Origin: Ampullaceana balthica
Lineage: Eukaryota; Mollusca; Gastropoda; Lymnaeidae
Direction of reading: 5' to 3'
Assembly (NCBI GenBank): GCA_944989445.1
Contig: CALYLW010000733.1
Location: 1 to 64,000, forward strand
Length of the DNA stretch: 64,000 nt
Under the pieces are notes generated by a model. That model did no database searches, had not been told where the DNA came from, and was given only the letters and a program-made list of their open reading frames with translations. Each line of letters starts with the position of its first letter. Positions within the stretch are counted from its first letter, which is position 1. A program made the translations under genes and the position numbers. This document shows positions 33,801-46,047 of this stretch, piece after piece.

Positions 33801-34539
33801 CAAACTTTGTTTACGGTGGGTCACTTTTTCATTGTGAGGCATACGTTTTTACATGTATTAATGGATCTCGACCAAACTTGGCACATATATGCATCATTGT
33901 TCACGTCGAAATATAGATGGGTTTTTAACTTTAGATCTGTCGCCGTTTAGAAAAGAAACTTGTTGAAATATTTTTAATTAAATTGCAAATAAATCGAATG
34001 CAAATTTTCATAATTATTTTTATTTTAATGAAACAAGATTTATCGTTCTTAATTTATTCGACGCATCTACAAATAAAAACAAAATATTGAGCTTTAAATT
34101 TTATTTTATTTTCCAGAACTGAATTGTAACCACTTGAAATCGTTTAAATATGAATAAATAAGGCATAAAATCAATTTTTACGACACATAGTTTATTTTTA
34201 TTTGTTTTCGTGCATTATTTAAATTTCTATTTATTTCAATTTCTAATATCGAATACAATTTTAATTTTGATTTCTTTTCAAACAACGACGATTACGTTTT
34301 TTTTCTGTATTTCTCTATAAATTATTTAAACACATGTATACATAAGGCCTCAAAGGACTTATTTACGACATAATTTCTATTTCATTTTGTTTTAGGCTAA
34401 TATTTACTATTTATTTCATCTTCGAATATAACTAATATGGATTTACCACACTAGGACTATGACTATTGCCATCGACCACTAAAATTCAATGAATTGAGTC
34501 TTTGAGAGCAAGATTAAAAATATGTGTTTTTTATTTTCC
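33798..34539. other. AT-rich DNA, probable decayed dispersed repeat
   Basis: The GACCAAACTTGGCACA phrase near 33870 suggests the 5' part of a dispersed repeat. The rest is plain AT-rich sequence. Confidence 0.4.
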
Positions 34540-35060
34540 TAAACAGGTTGTAAAAATTGCCTCAGAAAAGTCAAATTCTACTTCAGTGTGAACAAAGATT
34601 ATTCGGTAAAGCCCAGTGCAGCTAAATCGTAAATTTTATTATTGTTTTATATGACTTTTAACAAAAAGATTTTTAAAAATAGATTTTGCATATGTATTCC
34701 GAGTTCAGATACTTTACTTATAGAATAATGTAAATGATTGATGCATTTTTATTGGAATTAAAGTGAAATTTTTTAAAGAAAACATGTTTCCAAAATTGCT
34801 TGAGATGCAACTTCATTGGTAACAAAGACAGCAGGATCAGCCGGAAAAGGCAAGATCGTAAGCTCCATTATTGGTTTATTTAACTTTAACATATATTTTT
34901 TTTAAATAAATAAAAACATATTTTAAAAAATCTTTCTTCCCATATCCAATATGTTATTTAGACAATAAGATAAAGATTGGTGTATTTTTATTGGAATACA
35001 ATGAAACTATTTTTTTAAAAAAAAACTGGTTTCCAAAATTGCATGAGATGTCTGACTGCA
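34540..35060. repeat. Diverged tandem repeat, ~240-base unit, 2+ copies
   Basis: Units start near 34540, 34785 and 35030. Each has (A/G)TTTCCAAAATTGC-TGAGA-like starts, an AACAAAGA-CAG stretch, a TCGTAA-TTTTATTATTG-TTTAT block and TTTTTATTGGAATxxAxTGAAA. Diverged by roughly 25-30% by eye. The third copy breaks off after about 40 bases. Confidence 0.65.
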
Positions 35061-35084
35061 GATGGAGCCACTTTGCGTACGGAT

Positions 35085-35560
35085 TATATAGACTATTCTA
35101 GAATATTCTAAATTTTTATCATTGCAGTATCTCTATTATTTTTTTGCCTGTTTTACCGGGGCAAGTTTTAAAGTATTATCCCCATTATTTATCAAACTTT
35201 GAATGTAATATTAATCTTATTATACACTTGATTTGGGTAAGATGTAAAATATTCTAGAAGCTTTTGTAATATCTTCTCTATAAATTAAAACATATTTAAA
35301 TTGGATTTAATTTAAGGTCTTGTCCCAATTGTTTTTCTGGCTGATTTTCAGTTAGGTAAACCTCACTGGATAGAATGTCTAAAATATTCTAGATCATTCT
35401 AAATTTTAGTATAGCAAGATGTCCGTTAATTTTTAGTCTTTTTGTATTGGGACAAGTTTTAAAGTTCTAGCCTAATTATGTTCCATACTATATCTGTACT
35501 ATAAATTGATTATTAACTTGATTAGGGTGTAAATTAAAAAGATTCCAGAAACTTATGTTG
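35085..35560. repeat. Diverged tandem repeat, ~290-base unit, 2 copies
   Basis: The block with TTCTAGAATATTCTAAATTTT, a CAGTATCTCTATTATTTTT segment, GGGGCAAGTTTTAAAGT and ACTTGATTTGGGTAAGATGTAAA recurs about 290 bases later as TTCTAGATCATTCTAAATTTT, GGGACAAGTTTTAAAGTTCTA and CTTGATTAGGGTGTAAA. No ORF. Confidence 0.65.
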
Positions 35561-35689
35561 TTTAATTTTTCATTACAACCGCAGTAATTTATAACAAATA
35601 TACATATGACTAATTTTAAACTTCAAGTTTTATCCAATTTAAAATGAATTAATGGTTTTAACTTTAATGTAAGAGAAACCCTAATGGGA

Positions 35690-36382
35690 GCTCACAAGAA
35701 ACGGGATCCCATTATGTAGCTGGATCATACTGGGGTAAATAAACCAAACCGAACAATGGGATCCCGTCAGGGAAAGGGATCATCTTGGGGTAAGGAATCG
35801 ACAAAGCATGCGATTCCATTATGCAACGTGATTGAGGGTAACGGATTCTATAAAAAAGGGCATACCTTTGTGCAACAGGATAATATTTGGCTATGTGATC
35901 CCATCAAAATTTGTTTGTTGTGCAATTCTTAAAATATAAGTTGAATTTTTAAGTCAATTGAGAATTATCAAGTAGTGTATATTTATGTAATACGCTTTCG
36001 AATCGTTGTGTGTAAATATATTTAACAATAACTTCATGTATTTATATCTCATGTACACATTTAATTATTTGTTCTCATATACACATTGCAGTTTTTCAGA
36101 AACATAATAAGATTGTGTGTTTATTATCAAAAGTTTAAATATAATAAACATTTAAAATAATTCATCTACTTTTGTTTATCTTTATTACAATTTTGAAACT
36201 TATAGAGTAGTTTTTTATTATCAGTTTACATATATGTTTGAGATTTTAGTATTGCTCCCTAGGTAGGCATAATGGCTATAATAATTACTTCCATAATGAA
36301 TCATATATCTCAGTAGATTAAATGGTGCCAAGAAAGTAAATCAACGTTGGATAGTTATACCACTAATCAGAAAGTGATCCTA
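35690..36382 (+). repeat. Periodic GGGATCCC-rich repeat, upstream part of family A element
   Basis: Phrases such as CGGGATCCCATTATG, AATGGGATCCCGTCAGGG and GCGATTCCATTATGCAACG recur every ~55 bases between 35695 and 35900, as they also do at 36660-36800. This suggests the family A element is built from a short diverged tandem unit. The middle (35930-36340) is plain AT-rich DNA. Confidence 0.55.
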
Positions 36383-36832
36383 TTGGAATGTATACAAGCA
36401 ATTGGAAACACTTTTCCAATAGACTAAAGTAAATAGGATTCCTACAGATAATGTGACATCAATTACTGCTAGGCTTTTCTGTTATAACAACAGGATCATA
36501 ATTGGGCAGGAAATCTCAAATGAAGGTCGGGATGATAGCTAAGTATTCTATCAAAAACGGTATCATTTTATGAAATTAGATACTACTGAGCTATGTGATC
36601 CCATTAAAGTATATGTATGTTTTAGGGGAAATGGTTTTACTTTACGAATGAAATCCAATTACAAAACGGGATTATAATGGGGTATGCAATATCAAAGAAA
36701 TGTGGAATCATATGGGGAAAAAGGGATTTGACCAAGGACGGGACCCCAATATTAATCGGTGTCATAAGGGATGGGGTACAAAATGGGATCCCTAATACTG
36801 GGCACGGGAAATCCGGGTATATCAGCTAGTAT
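36383..36832 (+). repeat. Dispersed repeat family A, copy 2
   Basis: Reverse-complement match over its full length to 4619-5058, ending in CCGGGTATATCAGCTAGT. It abuts a second element that begins at 36833, so two dispersed repeats lie end to end across a short AT run. Confidence 0.78.
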
Positions 36833-39306
36833 ATATATCTTTAATATATATAAGCTCAGTTGTTTGTATGTTTGTATGTTTCACTTTTCGACTTTCTGTT
36901 AGACAATCACGGAAAAACCAAAATGACGGACGGGGACCAAATTTGGCAGGACGGTTCCTTTTACCCTGAAGGTGGTTTTAAGTTAGTTTTTGTAATTGTC
37001 CCTTTTGCCCGAATGCCGTAAATTAAATAATCAGAAAATGCAAAGACAAAGAATAAACAATTTAACCTCATTTCTGTATTGAACAAATTTACGCGGACGT
37101 TCAAATGCCGTTCAAAGCGAGTTACTTTTGGTGACGTTTTTTTTCCCCAATACTTTATTTTCAGCGGTGCGCATTCAAAAAATATTATAATGTCTAATTA
37201 CGGTGCGCACATTTTCGTGTACGCTTCAAAATTTGAGCTGTGTAGTACAAATAATTGTCATTTTCTTTACTGTTACTTTCTATATATTAGACAGACACGT
37301 AAACATATTTAATTACACCTACCACACGAAACATTATATTTAATTGTTTACACGTTTAAATTTAATTGCGAATTTGTTTTAATTATTGACTGTTCCATAA
37401 CTCGAAATTTAATAAAAACCTATTTATGTAATAATTGTGTCAGTATTTTTTTCAAGGCTTCATTTTTAGCGGTGCGCGTTCTAAAATCTTTTATCGCCTG
37501 ATTACTGTGCGCACATTTTCGTGTACGCATCTTAAATTTAGCTGTGTCCTATTAATATAACATTTATATTTTGTTTGTCTTTTACATAAGCTATTTTTTT
37601 TTACATAACCTATACACTTATACTATTTAAACTTAGGCTACCGGACCTATTAACGTAAGTAGATTAAACTAAATATAGTGATCCTGAAAACGCTTAATTA
37701 TTTTGTATTGCGAATTGAATATGTTATGTTCATTCCTTTGATGATGGATTAACATAGTCTATTTTTAAAATCAATTATTGTCATGGTTTCACGTGCGTTT
37801 TTAACATAAAATTGTGTTTTTTGGGTTTTTTTTTAAATTAGGAATATAGCCTAATTTTTTTATTTATCTTTATTATCTTTATCTCATAGACGCTGTTGCA
37901 AATATTGTATTAATTACAATTGTGTTTCGATGCAGTTTCGTAAATATATAAGAGCTTTTTTTAGTGACGACAGTGACAGAGATCTTTTGGAAACTTGTCA
38001 ACAAAGAAGTGTCCTTTTTTTAATGGATACAAACAAACAAACATAAAAATATCAACTGAGCTTTATATATTACATATGCGTTTAAATTATTTTAATTTTA
38101 AATATTTTCACGATGCATTGTGTTAATATTTTACATGCAATGAATAAAATTGGGATTTTTAAAAATTTAATTCATAACTCGACATTTAATTAAAAACCAT
38201 AGATGTAGCGAGTTTATTTTATGTTGAAAGTGATGGCCTGTGTTAAATAAACTTACACTTTAAAACAGTTTACTTAAGCTTTATATACACTATATATTAT
38301 AAACTTTCGCTACCGAACGTATTAACAAAACTTGACTAAATTTAATGAAGTGATCCTGAAAACGCTTAATTAATATGAATTGCGAATTGAATATGTTTTT
38401 ATGTTCATTCCTTTGTGTTCAGAATAGCATAGTCCATTTCTAAAATTGCCTTTTAATCATTTTTAAGATGCACTCATTAACAGACGGTTGAATCTTTTTT
38501 TTTATAATTTACAAAATATGATGCCTTATCCGAAATAGGGAACACAAAAAAAAGATTCATTTTTGAAATTATACACATTGCTTATAAACCGTAAATATAA
38601 ATCGTAAAATATAGAGACATAAAAAATGTTAAATATTATTTCCCTGTTAAAACGAATATGAATACGTCAAAAGGAGGAGTTATTTTGGTCCAGTACATTT
38701 ACTTTATAACAAGACTTTATTTTATGCGGCCAGCTTTCTATATTGTCTAAATATGGTGTGCACATTTTTTTTTATCATTCTAATAGGACCATTTAAAAAA
38801 AAAGTATTTTAGAAAGTACATTTATACTTTTTTTTTATTTGCGCTATGAGTCACTTAGCTTTTGCCTTGAAAGGGATAGTGCCACATGTTATTTATCTCA
38901 TAGACGTGGTTACAAATATTATATAACTTACAATTGTGATACGATGCAGTTTCGTAATTATATATTAAATTTTTGAGTGAGGAGGGTGGTAGTGCTCTTT
39001 TGGAAAACCTATAAGTTATGTTAATTTTATACAAGTGGGAATGAAATTGTAAATTTAGTTATTATGGTCGGCAAGAATCATTATTTAATAAATCATACCT
39101 TTTAAATAGTAAGGTTATGTTAAAAGGCACTGCATTAAGTGAAAACAACTCACGCGGTAAAATGGCATATCTCTGTTTCTCATAAGATTTTAACTAAAGA
39201 GATGAATCTGAAATTTAACTTGGCAAATAAAAATTGTAATAACCAGCAACTAATACTTGGATAAAGGGTCAGCACACTCCCGCTACAAAGTGCGGGCATT
39301 TTTCTA

Positions 39307-39309
<3 letters not shown>
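36833..39309 (+). repeat. ~2.5-kb dispersed repeat with internal duplications
   Basis: The left border is TATATATAAGCTCAGTTGTT with GTTTGTATGTTTGTATG; the right border is GTGCGGGCATTTTTCTAGTA. It carries three diverged copies of GGTGCGCxCATTTTCGTGTACGC-type sequence (37160-37240, 37470-37545, 38725-38800). It also has two copies of GATCCTGAAAACGCTTAATTA with flanks (37636-37770 and 38303-38450) and two of CGATGCAGTTTCGTAA (37890-37960 and 38900-38965). The whole interior is thus an old duplication of a 0.7-1 kb unit. No intact ORF. The border pattern is shared with many nonautonomous invertebrate elements; class unassigned. Confidence 0.65.

Positions 39310-39382
<73 letters not shown>
39309..39382. 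repeat. (AT)n microsatellite
   Basis: About 74 bases of uninterrupted AT dinucleotide between the end of one dispersed repeat and a LINE fragment. Confidence 0.95.
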
Positions 39383-39385
<3 letters not shown>

Positions 39386-39414
39386 GACATCGGAAATTGA
39401 CGATTAATTAATCG

Positions 39415-40910
39415 TCAAATCTCGAGAAACAAAATGCCATGTTTGCTGACGATCTGGTAATATGGGTTTCAGGGAAACACGTGCTACACTGCTAAAAACA
39501 TCTGCAGAATGATTGGACTCGAATCGAAGTGTACGCTCACCGATAATCCCTAGTGGTCAATACTGATAAAACGGTCAATTCTATTTTTACTAATGGATGG
39601 AAAGCTCTGAAGCATGAAGTAGTTCTTCAGATATGTGGAAAAAAGTTTCCGTTTTTCTCGCTTGGGCCGGCTTTCGTCACCGCTGCAATTGCCAGTGTCG
39701 AATGTAGTTCAGACGAGTCAAAGCTTTCATGTTGTTACTTTGCGAGGATCAGTTGCATTCGTTCCCTGTGTTTCGGTATGAAGACTGAATCCTCTAGTTC
39801 GTGGACGTCGACCATAAATGATAGTCTCTTCAGTCTTGTCCTATTTACCCAGTTGTCTTAAAGTACAAAGCAGGGCTCGTGCGTGTCCAACCTAAGGTAT
39901 CACTCTACCGTGTGCCTTGTATGTCATGGCTACGAACAATGTATAACTTAGGTCGGACCTTTGAGGGAGTCCGTCTTCGAGACGTGCCTAGCTCGTTAGA
40001 TAGTTACTCTTTCATGCGGGTTTTGATGGTTCGGTCCGTGAGGAGCGATTGTATCCAGCGGTGCATATTAGCAGCGTCACATAATATCTGTAATTTATAA
40101 AGTAACCCTCCACGCCAAACATTATTGTATTTCTGCATCAGATAAAAGAAAAAAGATGCGTCGTTGTTTCTCTTCTGGAGTTCATTCAATATTGACTGTA
40201 TTAGGCGGATGCCCTGATCGATCGGTTGGCGTCCCTTTAGGAAGCCATCCTGTTTCATCAAAATTCTTTTGGTCTTCTCAACGAACCAATAGAATATTGA
40301 ATTATTCATGCGTTCACCAGCCACTCAGCTACCTTTCCCACACAGGACTTGAGGGAAATAGGCCGATAACTGGACGGGTGTTCGCCTGGTTGTTCTTCTT
40401 TGAAAATTGAGATAATCGTTGCTTTCCTCCACAACTTCAGCCGAGTGCCTGTCATCCACGTTCTTTTGATAAAACTCAGCAGTTTTATCCGTGCTGTTGG
40501 GCCTAGATGCTTGAGAGTTTCACACGTTTCACTTCACTTGCCCTTTAGTGTCGACAAATGGTTGGGATATTTTGCTTTATCTACGCCTGATAGTGCATCA
40601 ATGAGCCGCTAAACCTTTCTACCATCCGTAAGGTTGGACTTTTCACACCATCCAATTCACTTAGCCTTTTCGCCTTTTTTGACTGCAGCCCGGACTTCCG
40701 CTGTTTTATTATTGCACACTCTTTGAGCCCCAGGCGTCTTCAATTTCATGGCTTTTTTGCAATTTCTTTTGCTCGTCGTTTCACCAGTTCTTTCAGACTC
40801 TTATACCAGTAAGGTTTGAATTTCTGTTTTCTGTTTGTTCTCAGGATTGTTGGCCTCACAACCCCAAGGTTTGATTCAATAAGCCTCTCGTAAGTTGTAT
40901 AATGCAACGT
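39415..40910. mobile_element. Rearranged third LINE: RT pieces on opposite strands
   Basis: On the plus strand, 39425-39650 encodes the RT after its catalytic site: MFADDLVIWVSGKH, then VVNTDKTVNSIF. On the minus strand, 39870-40910 encodes the earlier part of an RT: a linker (40.4-40.9 kb), QDGFLKGRQPIDQGIRLIQS, LLTDRTIKTRM near 40030 and a diverged LPQ(G)S box near 39940. The two pieces converge, heads together, instead of running in one direction. The family differs from both other LINEs in the window. Many frameshifts and stops. Confidence 0.68.
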
Positions 40911-41210
40911 CCAGAGGAGCGAGATTAGTGTATTAAGTTAAATGTATTTCTGCCAAAAAGAAATACTTTTTTAAAACTGTTTTGTTTAAATTTCAACTGT
41001 GGTAATTTTTTTTTAGTTTTTAACGAAATTTTAAGGCTATATTCTGTGTCATATAAAGTTAAATAACTCTATGATTAATTCTTTGAATTTTTTATGGGCC
41101 GTTACACAAAACATCTTTTCTTTTTGTGATTATATTCTAAATACTAACATTAGCTATTTAATTTGTTTTTTCACTCTTGAATACATTGCACTTTTTAAAA
41201 ATGTACAGAT
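40911..41210. other. AT-rich spacer
   Basis: Nothing recognised before the LTR element and its target duplication. Confidence 0.5.
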
Positions 41211-41215
41211 GTAGG

Positions 41216-41709
41216 TGTTACGGTCTCTGTTGTTAAGGAGGATTGTTCCTTGCTCTCCGCTACACACACACGCAAGAGATGACACACGATTGGGTACAAG
41301 TCAACGTTTATTCAACTGTACACACTGTAAACTCTGACTGTCCTGTCTGGACATCAAATACATATATGTATACAAATGCTGTATGCTCAAGCAAGCCCTC
41401 GGTCCGACTCGACCGCTACTGGGCCCATGCTCAAGTCCTCTTCACACATAGTGTCTAAGTCCCCTCGGTCCGACCTGACCGCTTCTGGTCGACATTAAAC
41501 CTAAACTGTCTGTTACACTGTAACTCCCCGGTCTACCCTGACCGGTCTCAATACACAACTGCACCTCAACTGCGGTCTCTATAACCTCCAAAACCGGTCT
41601 CAACTGACCCTGGCGTGTCCTCTGGCCACACACCCGTGTGACCAGGAGTTCACTCAAAACATTATATTTATGAAGAGAGTTCACACGGTAAACTACATTC
41701 ACTCATACA
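41216..41709 (-). repeat. 3' LTR of the Gmr1-like element
   Basis: On the minus strand it runs TGTATGAGTGAATG to CCGTAACA, 494 bases, TG...CA. A polyadenylation signal AATAAA occurs in TTGAATAAACGTTGAC near 41310. Several CCGGTCTCA-like and CGGTCCGA-like repeats lie in its middle. The tip lacks about 17 bases present in the 5' copy (after TGT). Confidence 0.75.
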
Positions 41710-43131
41710 TGTCCCCCCTCTTACCTTAGATTCTACTAACTTGTAGAATCTTCTATTTACAACAACAACAACAACAATGTCAGGGTATGGAATCACTGTC
41801 ATTTGCACCTTCACACACAAAACATGTTAATTATGTACAATTGCAAGGTTGAATATATGAGCGTGTTATCTGTAACAATCTGCACTGAAAATAAGCATAA
41901 GACCCAACATTGCAATTAAGTATCCTATTAATTACAACTAGCTTTGTACACATCATGAGACCTATACGGACAGTCATTGTTCTCCTATGTATTATTAAAA
42001 CCCTAAAATGATACTCATGAAAAAAATCTCAAAACATATTCATAATCACAAATCGTCAATTCATAATCAATGTTATAATCATCAAAATTCATAATAATTA
42101 TAAACAAAATCAAATAAACCAAATATGTCATCATAATCATAGTATATCATCAACCTTATAATCATCAGAACATATCTTCAATACAAATACTTACAATAAA
42201 AAATGTCCTGATATCTCCACCAGGGGTGAAACATTTCTTACATGATTAACCCAATGGCCATGAACCTCAAAACACGTCAATACCCAGTATACTACTGGCA
42301 ACAAGGTCACCTCATCAATACATGGTAACAAACAACAAAAAAATGACACGAGGTCACCCGGACCCCACACGTTTAACCCCATAATACATAGTTTATTATA
42401 GCTATCACCAAAAAACACATCATCATCCTTTAAAAAAATATCATATTCATGTCATATTTTTTACATCAATACACAGCTCAAAAATTCATAACATTAGCAA
42501 AAAAACAAAAAAACATAGCCATTGTATTTGAGGTTGTGATAATACGTTTGTCCCCAATACTAACAAAACACGACCCTTGAAACCGTTATACAGGTTGATG
42601 TGTTCTAACTCATGTCTACGTAGCACTTCCCACATGGCTAAAACTATATTGCCCACTGGTGTCATAATAACCCTGACCTCACGGTCCCCCTTGTGTCTAT
42701 CAACAAAACATTACTCGTGACGGACCAGGGAAGCCGTTATCTGTCTTTGTAAACCTGTCCTGTGAGCTTTTGTCGGTCACGGTCTGCATATTTCACGCCC
42801 GTCTTGCCCGTCTTGCCCGTATTGTGTCATTGTCCGTGTCATTGTGTACTGAGTCATGTTTGCCCTGCTGTGAAGGTCATAATCATAGCTTGTGTTACTC
42901 CATTCAAACAGTACCCCACTGAGCACGTGTCCTTGTCTGTTTATTCCCGGCTAGTCATATCTGACTGTTTCTATGTCACTGTCTTTTCCTTATTCCCACC
43001 CCTCAAGTCTAGACAAACAATCCGCTATTACGTTTATTTTCGCCCTTGATGTACGGAACATCAAACTGAAACTCCTGAAGTATCAATGACCATCTTGTTA
43101 CTCTCAAATTGGTGTATGTTGTTGTATTCAA

Positions 43132-43830
43132 TTATTTTAATACCTGGAGGTCGCATTGTAGGATAAACTGTGACCCTAATAAATAATATGACAAGTTTTG
43201 GACTGCCCATATTATTGCTAAACATTCTCTCTCGATAGTGGAATATCTTGTTTCTCTTTCCATCAATTTTCTGCTTATGAATTTAACTGGATGTAGAGTG
43301 TTGTTCTGGATTGTAATAAGCACGCCCCTATACCTTTCATCGACGCGTCTGTTCTCACTAGAAATGTTCTTTTATTGTCAGGTAGGATTAATATGGGTTC
43401 GCTACTTAGCCATTTCTGAATTCTGTCTAGCGACTGTTGGCATTCATTTGCCCAGCTAATCTTATTTGGTTGACCTTTTCTTGTAAGGTCTGTTAGTGGT
43501 GCCGTTAGCGTTGAAAAGTTTGGTATGAATTTGTTATAGTAGGATATGAGACCCACTAAACTTCTATCCTGTTTTTTCGTTGTAGGCCTCTATATTTTCA
43601 AAACTTTCTGTACGTTATCAATCTCGGGTATCAGTAGTCCTCCTCCTATTATGTGTCCCAAAAATTTAATGGATTTTTTCCCGATCTCCATTTTCCCTGT
43701 TTTTACTGTAAATCCCGCTTCTTTCAGGATTTCAAAAACTTGCCTAAGTGTCTTAATATGTATCTCCCAGTCCTCTGTATGCACACATATGTCATCAAAG
43801 TACGTTTCAACATTATCTGACTGACCGAAG
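43132..43830 (-). pseudogene. RT C-terminus, connection and RNase H of the Gmr1-like element
   Basis: The catalytic box reads YFDD (variant of YxDD) near 43795, followed by the RT thumb (KFLGHIIGGG), the connection (LISYYNKFIPNFS, LTRKGQP) and the RNase H start with FLVRTDASMKGIGACL. Then come FISRKLMERETRYSTIERE and WAVQNLSYYLLG. The RNase H end is lost after about 43132. Frameshifts at 43585, 43560 and 43320 split it into separate frames. Confidence 0.8.
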
Positions 43831-43841
43831 ATTTTTTCTCA

Positions 43842-44520
43842 TTATTCGGTTAAATGTTGCCGGGCAGTTGATAATCCGAAAGGCATGAATTTAAATTGGT
43901 ATAGGGCATCTGGCACTTGAAACGCTGTGTATTCCTGACTACCTTTTTGCAGGGGTATCTGCCAATAGCCCTTGGTTAAGTTCAACTTAATGAAATAACT
44001 CGAATGTGTCATATTGTTCAGTATATTCTCTGAGTTCGGGATGATTTGAGCTACGGTTCTCGTTATCTTATTCAGTTTCCTGTAGTCTACGCACGTGCGC
44101 ACTGAGCCATCTTTCTTTTTTATAAGAACTAATGGCGAAGAATAGGGCGATTTTGCTTCTTCTATGATAACCACATTTAGCATCAGGTTGATCTCTTCTT
44201 TTAATTTCGCTGTCATGCGTGACTGGATTGTGTATGGTTTTAGGGTTATTGGTTTCTTGTCCACGAGTTCGATTATATGTTCGCCTACTGTTGTTTTCCC
44301 TGGGATTTCGGAAATCACTACTTGAAATTCTTCTATCATCTTCTTTATTTCGTCTCTTTGTGCTCTATCTACGTCAATATTAATATCTAGCTCAGAGTGC
44401 TTGTCTTTTAACTCTATTGTGGGTACAACAAATTCTTCCCCCTCTCCGTTGTCCTCCGTTATTACTACTGCTGCCCCCCCCCCTTTGCGTAATTTTATTT
44501 CTGTTCTCTACAATGCTCTG
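43842..44520 (-). pseudogene. Reverse transcriptase N-terminal half of the Gmr1-like element
   Basis: Open for 165 codons from 44339. Contains EHIIELVDKKPI, the PYSSPLVLIKKKDGSVRTC box, VDYRKLNKIT, then FIKLNLTKGYWQIPL, where the first catalytic aspartate of the D-L-x-x-G-Y/F-x-Q motif is replaced by asparagine. It continues to FKFMPFGLSTA. The segment upstream (44340-44520) continues the same homology without a gap and joins directly to the integrase C-terminus, proving the order integrase then RT. Confidence 0.85.
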
Positions 44521-44534
44521 AATATTTCTTTCCC

Positions 44535-45835
44535 TATACTTGGTTACTCTGTGTAGGTGATACTTTTTTTTTGATGTCCCTTTTTTATCTCAACATTATA
44601 TTTTGACAGTACTTTGGTCACTTCATAGGGACCCTCTGAATTTAGCGACAATTTGTTTTCTTTTTTTGGTTTTAGGAGTAACACTTTGTCTCCTACCTGA
44701 ATGTCTTTGTTTACTGTATGTCGGTCATAATACATCTTATTCTTGACCGTTTGTGCTTCAGTGTTTGCTCGTGCCTTTTCTAGCCCTGTTTTTAATTTAT
44801 TTTTAATTCAATAATATAATCATACGTCGTTTTTATCTCATCTGCTGTGCTTTCGTGTGTGAATATCGTTCTCAATATTGCCATCGGCCCTCTCACTTTC
44901 CTGCCGAACATTAACTCATAAGGTGAGATTGATGTGGTTTCATTGGGGATTTCCCTATTTGCAAAGAGGACCGACTGTAGTACCTCATCCCAGTTTTCTA
45001 ACCCTTATGTAACTACTTTCCTTAGCATCGTCTTTAGGGTATCATTTAACCTCTCCACCATTCCATTTGACTGAGGGTGATAAATGGAAGAGTGGCTGAT
45101 ATTGATGTTAAGTAGTTTGCACACCTGCACGTACAAGTCAGACGAGAATTGAGGTCCGTTGTCTGACAACATTTCTTCAGGGAAACCCATTCTAGTGAAG
45201 ATCAAGTACAACGCCTCGCATATGTTCTCTGCAGTTACTCTCTTTAATGGTACTGCCTCCGGCCACCTGGTAGCCATATCAATTAGCGTCAGGATGTACA
45301 TATTCCTGTTTTTGGTCATTGGTAGAGGTCCAACTATATCTATTGCAACTTTCTTAAATGATACTCCAATTACTTGCATGTACCCGAGCTCTATAGGCTT
45401 AACTTTCCCCGCCGGTCAAGCCTTCTGACATATTGTACATGTCTTAACATATTCTGTGATGACTTTGTACATTTTCGGCAAAAAAACTCTGACGATATGA
45501 TATGTTTTGTTTTTCTGATTGACCTATGTCCCGCTAGGGCTGATTCGTGTGCGTTCTGGAGGATAATACCCCGACCCTCCGACGGGATGACTAGTTTTTC
45601 ATCGACTTTGTCGTTCGATTTGTTTGAAAATTTCCTATAGAAATAACCATTTCTAATATGGAACATAATATGTCCTTGCTTTGTATGCTCTACGTCTTTA
45701 TTCTTGGCTTTCTCCCAGCATTTTCGAAGGTCTGGATACTTTTCTTGTTTCCACTTCACGTTTTTATCCTCCGATATTATTGGCATTTTGTTATTGGCTC
45801 CTTTTGTATTTAGTTCATTCCCGTTGTCTCTCTTC
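44535..45835 (-). pseudogene. Integrase of the Gmr1-like element
   Basis: From upstream: a zinc-binding region with AHESALAGHRSIRKT and, in a shifted frame, CTICQK (45420-45640). Then the catalytic core with VAIDIVGPLP (first D), LSDNGPQFSSDL (second D) and HPQSNGMVERLND (E). This is followed by ELMFGRKVRGPMA and a C-terminal GPY/F-like module (VGDKVLLLKPKK, GPYEVTKVL) ending near 44545. Integrase inserts element cDNA into the genome. At 45845 it meets the LTR-derived inverted piece directly, without protease or gag. Confidence 0.85.
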
Positions 45836-46047
45836 CTTTGTATATAGATGTATTTGATGTCCAGACAGGACAGCCAGAGTTTACAGTGTGTACAGTAGAA
45901 TAAACGTTGACTTTTACCCAATCTTGTGTCATCTCTTGCGTGTGTGTGTATGGGAGTGCAAGGAACAATCCACCTTAACAACAGAGAACGTAACATGGAG
46001 TTCACACGGTAAACAACATTCACTCAGTGATTCTTATACCCCTGACA
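45836..46047 (-). repeat. Rearranged 5' LTR containing an inverted LTR end
   Basis: 46047 down to 45996 is the true minus-strand LTR start (TGTCAGGGG... with GAGTGAATGTTGTTTACC). At 45995 it switches to a copy of the LTR 3' portion lying in the opposite orientation: the plus strand 45836-45995 matches the reverse complement of 41216-41375 and ends GTAACA. An outward-reading open frame spans it into integrase. An inverted LTR end joined to LTR DNA is what intramolecular self-integration can leave. Confidence 0.72.

Noticed and set aside
39553..40612. Plus-strand frames of 70-102 codons
   Set aside because: Mostly antisense to the LINE RT on the minus strand; only the segment to about 39650 is genuine RT sequence.
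39415..40910. Twin-priming (5' inversion) explanation for the third LINE
   Set aside because: Twin priming gives divergent halves; here they converge.
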